Shown here: piece after piece, positions 1 to 9,250 of the stretch | How positions within the stretch are numbered: position 1 is the stretch's first letter | Layout: the number at the start of each line of letters is the position of its first letter | Origin: Desulfoluna sp. | GTDB lineage: Bacteria; Desulfobacterota; Desulfobacteria; Desulfobacterales; Desulfolunaceae | Length of the DNA: 64,000 nt | Assembly (NCBI RefSeq): GCF_030145185.1 | Contig: NZ_JAQYWB010000001.1 | Location: 62,001-126,000, forward strand | Direction of reading: 5' to 3' | Made by a program: the position numbers and the translations under genes | Notes under the pieces: generated by a model | What the model saw: the letters and a program-made list of their open reading frames with translations, nothing else | Databases searched by the model: none | What the model was told of the DNA's origin: nothing

Positions 1-797
1 CTCTCATGATGGGTCAGGGCAATCGCCTCGGCGATGCGAAGCAGCCGCGACTTGCTGCCTGAAAGAAGCATCCCGCCAATTTCAGAATGCCGCTTCATCT
101 CCCGCCACTCCTCGTCGGTCAGGGGACCCGGTTTCAAAAGGATGCAGTCAGAAATACCTATTTTCCCAGCGTCATGCATGGTGCTGGCCAGTGAAAGAAG
201 ATCCACCTCTTCGTGGGGCAAACCCGCGGCACGCCCAAGAAGGCGACAATAAGCAGAGATGCGCTGCACATGCTGTCCCGTGCCCTCGTCCCGATACTCC
301 GACGCAAGCCCCAGGCGATTAATAATCTCCAGCTGCGTTTCCTCCAGCTCCCGGGTCCGATCCCGGACCATATCTTCCAGCACGATATTCTGCTGCCTCA
401 AGGCCTCTTGAGCTGAAACCAGAGTCAGGTGCGTCATCACCCGCGCTTTGACTTCCGAGATATCAAAGGGTTTGGTAATGTAATCCACCGCACCGAACTC
501 AAAACCACGGGTTTTGTCTTCCGGCCGGTCCAGGGCCGTAATAAAAATAACAGGAATACCGGCTGTATCCGGTGCCTGTTTCAAGCGCTGACAGACCTCA
601 AATCCATCGACGTCGGGCATCATCACATCCAGCAGAATCAAGTCCACCTCATTGCGCCGGACATACTCAAGAGCGCCCAGCCCGCTCATGGCCACCCCAA
701 GTTTAAATGAATCTTTAAGAGCATGGATCAAGATATCAATATTGGCCTTGGTATCATCAACCAGCAACACTCTACGCTGCGTTAACGTGTCAGTCAT
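1..797 (-). CDS. Response regulator with HD-GYP domain (3' end beyond window)
   Basis: Translated from the reverse strand starting at the ATG at 797. Residues about 10-125 are a CheY-like receiver with the phospho-acceptor in LILLDVMMPDVDG and a conserved Lys in ITKPFD. A short coiled linker follows, then an HD-GYP phosphohydrolase domain (STMHDAGKIGI, MKRHSEIGG) that is cut by the left edge. HD-GYP proteins hydrolyse cyclic di-GMP, so this is probably a two-component output that lowers c-di-GMP. The start codon overlaps the stop of the hybrid kinase (TAATG), implying translational coupling and that the kinase is its partner. The missing C-terminus should contain the rest of the HD-GYP domain including the GYP motif, which cannot be checked here. 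Confidence 0.9.
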   Translation of the reverse strand, partial: MTDTLTQRRVLLVDDTKANIDILIHALKDSFKLGVAMSGLGALEYVRRNEVDLILLDVMMPDVDGFEVCQRLKQAPDTAGIPVIFITALDRPEDKTRGFEFGAVDYITKPFDISEVKARVMTHLTLVSAQEALRQQNIVLEDMVRDRTRELEETQLEIINRLGLASEYRDEGTGQHVQRISAYCRLLGRAAGLPHEEVDLLSLASTMHDAGKIGISDCILLKPGPLTDEEWREMKRHSEIGGMLLSGSKSRLLRIAEAIALTHHE

Positions 798-3700
798 TAC
801 AGGCACCTGTTGCAATGTGTAAGAAGAAGATCACGAGCCGAGGCCGACGCCTCAAGAAGGGAGGCTTCCAAAGGAGACAGGAGATCCCTGCATCGCCCCC
901 TGTCGCAGGCGATCGCTGCCTCTTTCATGGCCTCCGCCCCCGTCGCCACATGGATAACGCTGAGCTTCGTCGCCTCCTTACCCAGAAGGTGCAGGGCCTC
1001 TGCCATCTCTCCAAAGCTCTCACGATCCATGTGTTGACGCATCACAAGGCCGACATCGTCGTACGTCGCCAAAAATCGGAAGAGGGAATCACCATAAAGC
1101 CCCCACTCCCCTTGTGTCAACGCCAGCCCCTGGGAAATATTAATCCCCGGAAGCATGTACTGCGTGCCTATCGACTCAGAGACCGTGTGATGCGGCTGAA
1201 TCCCCATCGACGGCCCTTTGTATCGGAAAACATTCCGCCGGATGGCTGCAAAAAGTTCATTTCGATCAATGGGCTTGGGGACGTAGTCGTTCATCCCGGA
1301 AGCGAGACACCGTTCCCTGTCGCCATACATGGCGTGGGCCGTCATGGCAATAATGGGCAGGTCTTCTTTGCACAAGGTCTTTCGAATCTGCCGAGATGCC
1401 TCAAGACCATCCATTTCGGGCATCTGAACGTCCATTAAAACGGCATCGTACACCCCACCGATCCCCCGAATTTTTTCGAGGGCCTCCCGTCCATTTTCCG
1501 CCGTTGTGACCGTCATTCCGACGGATTTCAAAATTTCCACGGCCACCATTTGATTAATGGTGTTGTCTTCCACCAGCAGAAGATTCAACCCTGCAAATTC
1601 GTTGTCGGAAACCAAGCCCTGTGAGTCGTGAAAACGCCTCACCGCCTTGAACCCGAACAACTCCATCAGCGTATCAAAAAGAACCGACTGCTTGATGGGT
1701 TTCATCAAAAAACTATCGGCGCCCATTTTTTTGGCCCGTTCCACCTCCAGATCCCTGCCATAGGCACTGATGCAGATCACAGAAGGGGATGGCCCCTCGG
1801 TCTGGCTTTTCATGTGAGCCACCGCCTCGACCCCGTCCATTCCCGGCAGACGAATATCCATGATAACAAGGGCAAAAGGGTCCTTCAGTAAACTTCGCTG
1901 ATAATGGTGAAGTGCCTGCTCTGCCGTATGGGCCATCTCCGTCCGAAACCCGAAGTTTTCCATGTACCTTTTAAGGACCATCAAGGTCGATGGGTTGTCA
2001 TCCACCACGAGAACTTTGCGGCCTTGAAGTTTCGGGGGAAGGGCGATCTCTTTGCCCTGGGTCTCAAAGGGCATGAGCTGGGCCTCCATGGTGAACTGAA
2101 AGTTACTGCCCTTGCCGGGCTGACTCTCCACCCATATCCTGCCACCGAGCATGGGGACAATTTTTCTGCAAATGGCCAGGCCAAGGCCGGTCCCCCCATA
2201 CTTCCGTGTGGTGGATCCGTCCGCCTGGGCAAAGGCATCAAAAAGAGTCCCCCGTTTATCTGAGTCAATGCCGATCCCTGTATCGCGAACGGAAAAATGC
2301 AGCTTGGCCACCTTCTCCCCCACAGAGTCCGTTCGAACAGACAGACAAATCTCTCCATGGTTGGTAAATTTGAACGCGTTGGAGGTCAGATTGGCCAGGA
2401 CCTGACGAAGTCGCAAAGGATCGGAGATCACTTTCCGCGGGACATCGTCCGCGATATCAATAATCAACTCCAAATCTTTGTCTATGGTCTTTTCAAGAAA
2501 CATATCGGCCACTTCTTCAACCACATCCCGGAGCGACACCGGTATAGTCTCCAGATCGAGTTTGCCGGCATCAATTTTGGAAAAATCGAGAATATCGTTG
2601 ATGAGCACGAGAAGAGAACGGGAAGAGGAGCGGACAATGTTGATATACTCCTTCTGTTTTGAAGAAAGGTCGGTGCCGAGAACAAGATCACACATGCCGA
2701 TGATCGCATTCATGGGGGTGCGAATCTCATGGCTCATATTGGCAAGAAACTGACTTTTGGCACGGCCAGACTCATCGGCGGCCTCCTTGGCAATTTTCAG
2801 CTGCCTGTTGGCCTCCATGAGCTCGGAAGTCCGCTCATCCACCCGCTGTTCCAACAGATCATGGGCATCCTTCAAATCCCGCTCGGCCTGCTTGCGTAGA
2901 GATATATCGATGACCGAGGCCACACTAATCCTGGCCACGGGGTCATAATTCACCTCGGAAAAAACATCGATCACCTCGCCGTCCTTGCGGACCAGTCGAA
3001 ACTCATATTTTCGAGGCGAATCCTCACCCTTTTTCACCCGGTCGATATGGTCGCGTCGCATCCGCTGAAGATCCTCGGCCACCACAAACTCAATCCATCG
3101 CACCTTTCCTTCAATTTCATCCCGGTTAAACCCCGTTATCTTTTCAAAGCGGGCATTGGCCTGGGAGATGACCAGATTGTCTTCAACAATAATGGCCCCG
3201 CCTCCGGTGTTTTCAAATATACTGCGGTACTTACGTTCACTTTGAGTCAGCGCCTCGGTACGACGGATGGTATCTTGTCTGAACGCTTCGATACGATCGA
3301 TAAATTTATAGACATACCAGATGATCACAACACAGAAAAAAAGAAGGAAATACTCCGTGGGGCGAAACTGGCCACAGGCATAACGGATCCCTATGGATAG
3401 GGGCGCCATAACAAAGGTGGCCGAAACCAGAAGCCGAAACGCCCGCATCCCATATTGAATGGCATTGCCCACAATCACGATGACCGTATAAAGCATCAGA
3501 GGCGGTGGCATGCTGGGGTCGTAAAGCCAGACGATCCAGGCGAGACTAAGATCGGCAAAAAGGGTCACCCGGACAACCGCCCAGCTCGGCCCCTGGTCGC
3601 GAAGCAGGAAAGCCAGCAGGCCCTGGATGACAATATAAAATAAGACAAGCGCCAACGCCACGGAGTCAGAAATGATTGCAGAGGCAGGGACAGCAGACCA

Positions 3701-3862
3701 GTAAACGGCCCAAAACAGCAGGAGTGATGCACGAATAAAATACTGGAGTGCGGGTACCGGTCTTCGGTGCCCCCATTCGGAAACAGAAGGGTCGTGGTTA
3801 TTGTGTTTTATTTGCATACCGTCAATCGGATCTCGGATATGGGCTGAAGAGCCCGTTAACAT
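797..3862 (-). CDS. Membrane hybrid sensor histidine kinase (PAS, HisKA, two receivers, Hpt-like end)
   Basis: 1021 residues. About six hydrophobic segments (residues 40-185) are followed by a PAS domain (about 210-325), a coiled coil, and HisKA with the phosphorylated His378 in MSHEIRTPMN. The HATPase domain (about 480-595) has DTGIGI and GGTGLGLAI. Two receivers follow (Asp669 in MDIRLPGMDG, Asp811 in MDVQMPEMDG). The last 100 residues resemble an Hpt domain around His958, but the usual HxLKG order reads HLLGK, so its activity is uncertain. The layout is that of a BarA/ArcB-like phosphorelay kinase. No clear Shine-Dalgarno precedes the ATG at 3862; an ATG at 3817 is an alternative. The gene is directly coupled to the HD-GYP regulator. 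Confidence 0.92.
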   Translation of the reverse strand: MLTGSSAHIRDPIDGMQIKHNNHDPSVSEWGHRRPVPALQYFIRASLLLFWAVYWSAVPASAIISDSVALALVLFYIVIQGLLAFLLRDQGPSWAVVRVTLFADLSLAWIVWLYDPSMPPPLMLYTVIVIVGNAIQYGMRAFRLLVSATFVMAPLSIGIRYACGQFRPTEYFLLFFCVVIIWYVYKFIDRIEAFRQDTIRRTEALTQSERKYRSIFENTGGGAIIVEDNLVISQANARFEKITGFNRDEIEGKVRWIEFVVAEDLQRMRRDHIDRVKKGEDSPRKYEFRLVRKDGEVIDVFSEVNYDPVARISVASVIDISLRKQAERDLKDAHDLLEQRVDERTSELMEANRQLKIAKEAADESGRAKSQFLANMSHEIRTPMNAIIGMCDLVLGTDLSSKQKEYINIVRSSSRSLLVLINDILDFSKIDAGKLDLETIPVSLRDVVEEVADMFLEKTIDKDLELIIDIADDVPRKVISDPLRLRQVLANLTSNAFKFTNHGEICLSVRTDSVGEKVAKLHFSVRDTGIGIDSDKRGTLFDAFAQADGSTTRKYGGTGLGLAICRKIVPMLGGRIWVESQPGKGSNFQFTMEAQLMPFETQGKEIALPPKLQGRKVLVVDDNPSTLMVLKRYMENFGFRTEMAHTAEQALHHYQRSLLKDPFALVIMDIRLPGMDGVEAVAHMKSQTEGPSPSVICISAYGRDLEVERAKKMGADSFLMKPIKQSVLFDTLMELFGFKAVRRFHDSQGLVSDNEFAGLNLLLVEDNTINQMVAVEILKSVGMTVTTAENGREALEKIRGIGGVYDAVLMDVQMPEMDGLEASRQIRKTLCKEDLPIIAMTAHAMYGDRERCLASGMNDYVPKPIDRNELFAAIRRNVFRYKGPSMGIQPHHTVSESIGTQYMLPGINISQGLALTQGEWGLYGDSLFRFLATYDDVGLVMRQHMDRESFGEMAEALHLLGKEATKLSVIHVATGAEAMKEAAIACDRGRCRDLLSPLEASLLEASASARDLLLTHCNRCL

Positions 3863-4080
3863 AGTTTACCCACGCTAACACAATAAATAAGGCAGGGTCA
3901 AAAAAACCCCTGTATTCATACACCTCCACTCGAACAGTGGCAATACAGAGGCGATAATCTTTGAACATATTTATACTTAATGAACAAACGCAGGTAAGTC
4001 AACCACTCTCATGGCTCCTTTCCTTTTTATCACGTATTCCTGAGATGTTAAGGGCCACGCAGACCCCTTGCAACCGCCAC

Positions 4081-4112
4081 AAAAAAAGGAGCTCACCGAA
4101 GGTGACGGTCCT
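4081..4112 (-). terminator. Intrinsic terminator after the kinase-FGE gene
   Basis: Reading the minus strand, an outer AGGA/TCCT and an inner TCACC-TTC-GGTGA stem are followed by seven T. The hairpin touches the stop codon of the upstream gene and probably separates it from the hybrid kinase gene. Confidence 0.6.
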
Positions 4113-5712
4113 AGGCCCGCATGGCAATGCGAAAGCCAAGATTGCTGTATCGAAGCCCCTCTTGAACGATTCGCCGGCTCTCCAGTGTGCATTTTTCAGG
4201 GGACTGATTCCAGCTGCCCCCACGGATCACTTTTTCCCGCGTCTCCATCCCCCGCCCGTCAAAACAGGTCATGAGTTCACAGCACCACTCCTGGACATTG
4301 CCACACATGTCATAGAGCCCATGGGCGTTGGGATTCTTTTCCGCCACAGGGTGTGTGGAAAAATCGCTGTTGCCTAGATGCCAACCCAGGGTGTCCAGAT
4401 TATCCCCTCCCGCATAAAGGGCCTCTTCATCGCCCCCGAGCGCTGCATAGAGCCACTCCCCTTCACTTGGAATAAAAAAACGCCGTGTGCCCTTGTAAAT
4501 CTCTGTGAGGCGCCTGCAAAAGGCATCCGCATCCTTCCAGGAGACCATCTCTACGGGCTGATCCGGAATTTTAGGAAAATGAGAGGGGTTTGTGCCCATG
4601 AGCTTTCGCCACTGGGCCTGTGTGACCGGATGAATGCCCATATAACAACCAGAGATCTCATCGGACCACAGGTGCTCCGATCTCCGAAGGGTCAAGGTCC
4701 CCCCATCGACCCAGTTCATGGTCAGCCCCGTGGCCTGATCCACCCAGACCGAAGGCATCGTGGCCTTCGTCCGAGAGGGCGCTGGCTTAATTTCAGGCGC
4801 AGAAACAGGCGAAGACGCGGGTTGGGTGCGTTCTACAGCACCACCGTTCAGGAGCTCTTTCACCTCAGCGAAGGTCCCGGGCCGATCCTCTCGGTCATAA
4901 GAGAGACAGCTCACCACCGCTTGAATGATTGACACAGGAAGGTCATCCCGTGAAAAGACCACGCCTGTCTCCTGAACTTTTCGAACCCGGTCGATGAAAT
5001 CCACCTCCTCGAAGGGAAGGTGGCCTTCACAAAGGTAATAGACCACAAGGCCCAGAGAATAAACACCTGAGATAACATCCGGTTTTTCCCCGCGCAGGAT
5101 AAGCTCGGGGGCTGACCAGTTGGGGGTAAACTGCGCACCGGCCATAACCGAGGAGACAGAGCTCACCCGTTTAAGCCCCCCAAGATCGCCCATCAACAAC
5201 TGGCCTTGCTCACCCACCAGAATGTTTGAGGGTTTAAAATCGGTCAAAAGAAAGGCTTCACCGCTGGCCTGGCTCAGCCGATCCATCATGGAAGCCAGGT
5301 CCAGGGCATAGGATAAAAGGGTGTCTGCGGCCAGGGGATGTTCTCGCAAAACAAGTTCCTGAAGGTTCTCCCGGCACAGCTCCATAAGGATGACCAGAAA
5401 GGCCTGGGCGTACCCACTGGAGATCCGTTTGTCCACAAGATGAAAATCATGAACCGTCACCACATCAGGGCCCTTGACCTTTTCGTAGTAACTGCAGACC
5501 GCATGAAAATCCCGAGAAACCTTGGAATCAAGGTCGACATCGTTCCGAAAAAGGGTGGAGCGCTCCACATGAATGGGAACCACCTTCACCGCCCGCTCTT
5601 TCAACCTGTCCTTTGCATGATAGACAGACCCATGGATGCCCTGCCCAAGTTCGCCCACAATCTCATAGGTGGGGAGGCACTTCTCTATGATCCCCTTCAT
5701 TTTATCAAGCAT
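4111..5712 (-). CDS. Ser/Thr protein kinase fused to an FGE/sulfatase-modifying-factor-like domain
   Basis: 533 residues. The N-terminal 290 residues form a Hanks-type kinase: Gly-loop GELGQGIHGSV (about 20-30), beta-3 Lys in ERAVKVV, catalytic loop TDFKPSN, GDLGG in place of DFG, and WSAPEL. The usual HRD is reduced to a lone Asp, so this is a non-RD kinase that still keeps its catalytic Asp, Lys and Asn. After a Ser/Pro linker, residues about 320-533 form a C-type-lectin-like FGE fold (GIHPVTQAQW, PVEMVSWKDA, FIPSEGEWLYAA, GNVQEW, VIRGGSWNQ, NLGFRI). Such fusions are common in bacterial STPKs, where the FGE-like part usually acts as a sensor or binding module rather than as the copper oxidase. 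The gene lies 39 bp downstream of the PP2C phosphatase gene, the expected antagonist. Confidence 0.9.
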   Translation of the reverse strand: MLDKMKGIIEKCLPTYEIVGELGQGIHGSVYHAKDRLKERAVKVVPIHVERSTLFRNDVDLDSKVSRDFHAVCSYYEKVKGPDVVTVHDFHLVDKRISSGYAQAFLVILMELCRENLQELVLREHPLAADTLLSYALDLASMMDRLSQASGEAFLLTDFKPSNILVGEQGQLLMGDLGGLKRVSSVSSVMAGAQFTPNWSAPELILRGEKPDVISGVYSLGLVVYYLCEGHLPFEEVDFIDRVRKVQETGVVFSRDDLPVSIIQAVVSCLSYDREDRPGTFAEVKELLNGGAVERTQPASSPVSAPEIKPAPSRTKATMPSVWVDQATGLTMNWVDGGTLTLRRSEHLWSDEISGCYMGIHPVTQAQWRKLMGTNPSHFPKIPDQPVEMVSWKDADAFCRRLTEIYKGTRRFFIPSEGEWLYAALGGDEEALYAGGDNLDTLGWHLGNSDFSTHPVAEKNPNAHGLYDMCGNVQEWCCELMTCFDGRGMETREKVIRGGSWNQSPEKCTLESRRIVQEGLRYSNLGFRIAMRA

Positions 5713-5751
5713 ACCCTACCCACACCCCTTCAACAGCAATCAACGATCTCA

Positions 5752-6534
5752 TCATCCCACCACACGCGCAATAATGAAGGTCGTATTGTCCTTCAACGTT
5801 TTACGCTTCAATTCCGTTCGCAATCGGGCCACGCCAGTGATGGGACGTGGACCCAGGACGGTCTCCATCACCTGATCTTCAATCAAATCGGTCACCCCGT
5901 CACTGCACAGAATAAAGGTGTCCTCCGGTTGGACCTGAAAAACTTTATAATGAACGGCCGTATGCCCCCATAGTTCACTGAAAGCCGAACCGACGCCAAA
6001 ACTGACCACATTGCGGTAGGGATGCGTGAAGGCCTCTGATTCTGAGAGTGCCCCTTTGTCTACCAATCCCTGAACATAGGAATGATCGTGAGAGCATCTC
6101 TCGAGCTCCCCGGCCCGCATCCGATACACCCTGCTGTCACCCGCATTGAACACAATGGCCTGGTGTTTCGTCAACACCACACCGGCGATCGTGGTGCCGC
6201 TGTTCAAGGGAAGCTCACCTTCGGCGGCCGTCTGAATCATATTAAGCAGGATATCGATCCCTTCGCGCGACAAGGTCTGGGCACTGAAAGACCGATTGAA
6301 TTCATCCAAAACAAACCGGCTGCAGATATCTCCAGCAGCGTGACCGCCCATCCCATCGCAGACACAAAAGGTCAGATACTCGCCCTCATCTTCCGCGTCC
6401 AAGGCCAGGCTGGCCTGCTGATATATTCGTGTTCCCACCAGGACCGCATCTTCCTGGCCACCCCTGGGGCCGATATCCATGATGGTTCGGGCCTCCACCT
6501 TTACCCTGTTTTTTAATCGGCTATCCCGGCTCAT
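5752..6534 (-). CDS. PP2C-family protein phosphatase
   Basis: 260 residues with the PP2C metal-binding motifs: GGQEDAV near the start, VCDGMGGHAAGD, NSGTTIAGVVL, FNAGDSRVYR, LCSDGVTDLI and a terminal KDNTTFI. The Asp residues expected to bind two Mn/Mg ions are all visible. There is no membrane segment, so it is a stand-alone cytosolic phosphatase. It is the first gene of a pair with the Ser/Thr kinase 39 bp downstream, the usual arrangement in which phosphatase and kinase reset one another; some such pairs control type VI secretion, but no T6SS gene is seen here. The ATG at 6534 has an AAAGGGG Shine-Dalgarno about 6 bases upstream. Confidence 0.93.
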   Translation of the reverse strand: MSRDSRLKNRVKVEARTIMDIGPRGGQEDAVLVGTRIYQQASLALDAEDEGEYLTFCVCDGMGGHAAGDICSRFVLDEFNRSFSAQTLSREGIDILLNMIQTAAEGELPLNSGTTIAGVVLTKHQAIVFNAGDSRVYRMRAGELERCSHDHSYVQGLVDKGALSESEAFTHPYRNVVSFGVGSAFSELWGHTAVHYKVFQVQPEDTFILCSDGVTDLIEDQVMETVLGPRPITGVARLRTELKRKTLKDNTTFIIARVVG

Positions 6535-6895
6535 TGAAAGCCCCTTTCATAAATAATAAGGTCGTCCGCATCGACCGATGTTCTGCTGTTCAGACAAAGG
6601 AGGTCACCCCTTAACAGCAGACAAACGACGGCAACATGAATCATCTTATGCTGTGATTCTTTTCGCAATGTGCATCACACGTCAATGCACCGCCACGCCA
6701 CACCCAAGGAAAAACATCGGTGATGGCAAGCCCATCGTTTTTGATGGAATTTTAACCGGAGATATGCCACTATGACGCCAAATGGACAGTGACAGGCCAG
6801 GACTCAAGACGGACTGAGTTTACAACGCTCACCCCGTGCAACGCACGGTTGGCCTTATATATAAGATCATCATGGGAAATGTGGCAAGAACTATT
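6535..6895. other. Divergent intergenic region between the phosphatase gene and darP
   Basis: No gene is supported here. It must hold promoters for both flanking genes, but none is clear. A small perfect hairpin, CCGTGC-AAC-GCACGG at 6834-6848, lies about 50 bases upstream of the darP start and resembles hairpins upstream of yajC and the DEAD-box gene. Confidence 0.5.
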
Positions 6896-7405
6896 ATGAA
6901 TACAGAAAACAGTTCCGATATCTACAAAAGCAGGACTCAAATTAAGAAAGAGTCCGAAGAACTTCAGAAACTCGGTGAACGCCTGACCAAACTCTCCCCT
7001 GGCCAGCTGAAAAACATCGACCTTTCGGACGAACTGCGCACGGCCATCACGGATGCCCGGCAGATCTCCGCCCGCAAAGCCGCACTGCGAAACCGTCAAT
7101 TCATCGGAGCGTTGATGCGTCACTGTGACCCCGACCCCATACGGGAGGCTCTTAACCGCCTGGATGCAGGGCTGTCCCTGACCACAAAACCCCAAAAAAT
7201 ATCCCCCGCCGTCGCAACCTGGGTCGAAGCGATCCTTGAAAGCGATGACGGCGTCGAGTCATTCCTCGCCGAGTACCCTTCCGGTGACCGCCAACGAGTC
7301 CGCATGCTGAAGCGAAATGCCCTCAAAAAAAGGAGCAGCGCGCCCACAGGGAAGGAAATCAAAGCCCTGACCGCCTGCGTCCAGGAAGTTATTGCCCAAT
7401 CATAG
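6896..7405 (+). CDS. darP: DarP/YjgA (DUF615) family ribosome-associated protein
   Basis: 169 residues from the ATG at 6896 (MNTENSSD); an in-frame ATG at 6872 is possible and neither has a good Shine-Dalgarno. The family signature is clear: KKESEELQKLGERL, DLSDELRTAI, RQFIGALMR, DPIREAL, and DRQRVRMLKRNA near the end, collinear with E. coli YjgA (183 residues). YjgA/DarP associates with late 50S precursors and promotes assembly of the peptidyl-transferase region. Presence in a deltaproteobacterium-like genome is less usual than in beta/gammaproteobacteria. It stands alone between the divergent phosphatase gene and the cold-shock gene. Confidence 0.85.
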   Translation: MNTENSSDIYKSRTQIKKESEELQKLGERLTKLSPGQLKNIDLSDELRTAITDARQISARKAALRNRQFIGALMRHCDPDPIREALNRLDAGLSLTTKPQKISPAVATWVEAILESDDGVESFLAEYPSGDRQRVRMLKRNALKKRSSAPTGKEIKALTACVQEVIAQS

Positions 7406-7723
7406 AGAGGGCCCCATCAACCCAAAGCATCCCTGCGGAGTAAACCATGCTCCGCAGCCGCTGACCCTAACCCTTCAGCATATGGACATATTTCCAAATA
7501 TTAGACTACTTGTCAAATTTTCATCCCGCCTTGTCAATCCCCCAAAAATGAGCCTTCATCAAAAAAATCTATTGTCAAGACCTCCTCTTCATGGTTATTT
7601 AGAAGTAATTAATTTATTACCTACACCAAACGAGTCATAGGTAATCTTCGCAGCACACAACCACCAGGCGCACCCCCAAAGCATGGCCCTTGCATGATGT
7701 ATACTTAAAAAGGAGATTTGGTT
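7406..7723 (+). other. Leader of the cold-shock gene with stem-loops
   Basis: No gene is supported. TGCGGAG/CTCCGCA arms at about 7434-7456 form a 7-bp hairpin soon after darP. ATTACCTA at 7616-7623 pairs with TAGGTAAT at 7638-7645, an 8-bp stem about 80 bases upstream of the cold-shock start. Long structured leaders are usual for cspA-type genes. Confidence 0.45.
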
Positions 7724-7924
7724 TTGGCTACTGGAAAAGTAAAGTGGTTCAGCGACAAGAAGGGATTCGGATTTATTGAATTAGATGGCGGTTCAGACGT
7801 CTTTGTTCACTTCTCTGAAATTACCATGGAAGGCTTTAAAACCTTGGCAGAAGGCGACCTCGTTGATTTTGAAATTATTGAAACAGACAGAGGCCCCAGC
7901 GCCCGCAATGTGATCAAGGCCTGA
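7724..7924 (+). CDS. Cold-shock domain protein (CspA family)
   Basis: 66 residues, a complete five-strand cold-shock OB fold with RNP-1 KGFGFI and RNP-2 VFVHF, binding single-stranded RNA/DNA as an RNA chaperone. The start is a TTG at 7724 (MATGKVKWF): AAGGAGA at about 7710-7716 is the right distance from it, while an in-frame TTG at 7718 would lie only one base after the Shine-Dalgarno. The N-terminus MATGKVKWF is typical of the family. It is monocistronic, ending before a hairpin at 8003-8035 and facing the oppositely oriented MauE-like gene. Confidence 0.95.
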   Translation: MATGKVKWFSDKKGFGFIELDGGSDVFVHFSEITMEGFKTLAEGDLVDFEIIETDRGPSARNVIKA

Positions 7925-8002
7925 TTCACGTCACCGTTCCATGACGGCGTCCCTTTAAAAAAGGCCCACAGGCCGTCTATATAGATCTGGCCATCTACAA
8001 AT

Positions 8003-8035
8003 GATCGGCGGCACCGGGGAACCCCGCCGCCGATC
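8003..8035. terminator. Stem-loop between convergent genes
   Basis: GATCGGCGGC at 8003-8012 pairs perfectly with GCCGCCGATC at 8026-8035. It has no strong T run on either side, so it could be a terminator aided by other factors or an RNA-stabilising hairpin. Confidence 0.5.
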
Positions 8036-8041
8036 CGACCG

Positions 8042-8518
8042 TCACTCCCCTCCAGCAGAAAGACAAAATCGTCGTCGTCCCCTCCCTTTAAAAAAGATCA
8101 CCCCCAAGGCAGGCACCAGCATGGCCAAATCGCGCCATACCGTTCCCCACCCTGTGACGCCCTCCCCGGCTCCATAGCACCCGCAATCAAAGGTGTACCC
8201 CCGGGAAATATTGAAAACAAGAGCCGTTATAAAGAGAAAAAGCAGCCCCGCAATGACTCTGGCCGATGACGCAGGCCACACACCCAGCAGAAGAGCCCCC
8301 CCGGCAAACGACTCCACCCAGGGCAAAACAATGGCCATCAAATTGACCATCTCACCAGGAAGAATCCCATAGCCGAAGATGGTCTTAGCGAAACCCGAAG
8401 GGTCGATGATCTTCTGCACACCGGCGTAAAGAAAAATAGCGCCGAGGACCCAGCGCGAAATCAACTCCAGAGCCCCCCACACTTCGGTCCTGAACCCTGT
8501 CATCACATCATCTTTCAT
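8042..8518 (-). CDS. MauE/DoxX-family membrane protein
   Basis: 158 residues from the ATG at 8518, which has GGGGGA upstream and overlaps the rhodanese gene by 11 bases. Four hydrophobic helices are visible, with LGAIFLYAGVQKIIDPSGFAK at the first, typical of MauE/DoxX proteins, and a CGC motif (FDCGCYGAGE) between helices three and four. Family members are linked to redox or disulfide handling, for instance in methylamine dehydrogenase maturation. A neighbouring rhodanese makes sulfur or thiol chemistry in the membrane plausible, but the substrate is unknown. It is the last gene of the murJ-ftsB operon. Confidence 0.8.
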   Translation of the reverse strand: MKDDVMTGFRTEVWGALELISRWVLGAIFLYAGVQKIIDPSGFAKTIFGYGILPGEMVNLMAIVLPWVESFAGGALLLGVWPASSARVIAGLLFLFITALVFNISRGYTFDCGCYGAGEGVTGWGTVWRDLAMLVPALGVIFFKGRGRRRFCLSAGGE

Positions 8519-9014
8519 CCGTCCCCCCATCCACCGGCAAACCGGCCGCCATCCAGGCTGGCAATCCATCGGCAAAAATGCGTACATGGACATACCCCTC
8601 CTCTTTAAGCATTGCGGCAAGGCGATGGCTCTCATCGCAGAAACGCCCAGAGCAGTATGTCACAAAAGGAGTCTCAGGAGGATAGGCGTCGATAAAATCG
8701 AAAAAAAGCGCGTCAAAATCATAGACAGAAAAAGAGACCGCCCCTTTGATATGGCCTTCCGAATAACTCTGAGCAGCCCGGGCATCGAGAAACACCGCCC
8801 CCTTCGCCCAGAGAACCTGTGCCTCTTCAACGGTCTGAACGGTGAGGTCTGCTTCGTCATCTTCCGGTGCCGGTGTCACCACGCCCACCTCTGTGTCCCA
8901 CTGCCCAAAAAGGGGGAGCCCCCAAGGAGCGAGAGCATTCCACACCAGCGCCACGCCAGCCGAAACCCCCACCAGCAGGGCCATTCTCATCAGATATCGA
9001 ACGCCCGATTTCAT
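8508..9014 (-). CDS. Membrane-anchored rhodanese-like protein
   Basis: 168 residues. The ATG at 9014 overlaps the upstream stop as ATGA; longer forms are possible but lack support. An N-terminal hydrophobic helix (about 8-28) anchors or exports it, followed by an acidic linker and a rhodanese domain (about 58-165). VFLDARAAQSYSEGHIKGAV carries the conserved DxR and HI elements, and Cys121 in TYCSGRFCDES is the candidate persulfide-carrying Cys. The active loop CSGRFC has a second Cys, which would allow a disulfide. It likely transfers sulfane sulfur or handles redox reactions on the periplasmic side, possibly with the MauE-like protein encoded next. Confidence 0.85.
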   Translation of the reverse strand: MKSGVRYLMRMALLVGVSAGVALVWNALAPWGLPLFGQWDTEVGVVTPAPEDDEADLTVQTVEEAQVLWAKGAVFLDARAAQSYSEGHIKGAVSFSVYDFDALFFDFIDAYPPETPFVTYCSGRFCDESHRLAAMLKEEGYVHVRIFADGLPAWMAAGLPVDGGTDER

Positions 9015-9250
9015 TGGACGCCCCCACGACGGGCGTGCCTGCACACCACAGCCCACTCCTTTATCAAGACATCGAGAGCGCCTCTTTTCTTTTCGGTTGC
9101 AAGACATTGAGCCTTTTCCAGCCCACGTAAAAGCCCCGGGTCATCCGGGGAATGACGAAGGAGCAATGCATAGGCATCACGGGCCTCCGTCCCATACCCC
9201 TGCACCAAATAAAGATCGGCAAGGGATCGAGTCGTAACAGGTACTCTCAC
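9011..9250 (-). CDS. Small TPR-like protein
   Basis: 79 residues, starting with GTG at 9250 that overlaps the stop of the ftsB-like gene (GTGA). Residues about 8-45 fit one and a half tetratricopeptide repeats (LADLYLVQGYGTEARDAYALLL). There is no signal peptide. Its function is unknown; the four-base overlaps on both sides show it is co-translated with the division gene and the rhodanese. Confidence 0.7.
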   Translation of the reverse strand: MRVPVTTRSLADLYLVQGYGTEARDAYALLLRHSPDDPGLLRGLEKAQCLATEKKRGALDVLIKEWAVVCRHARRGGVQ

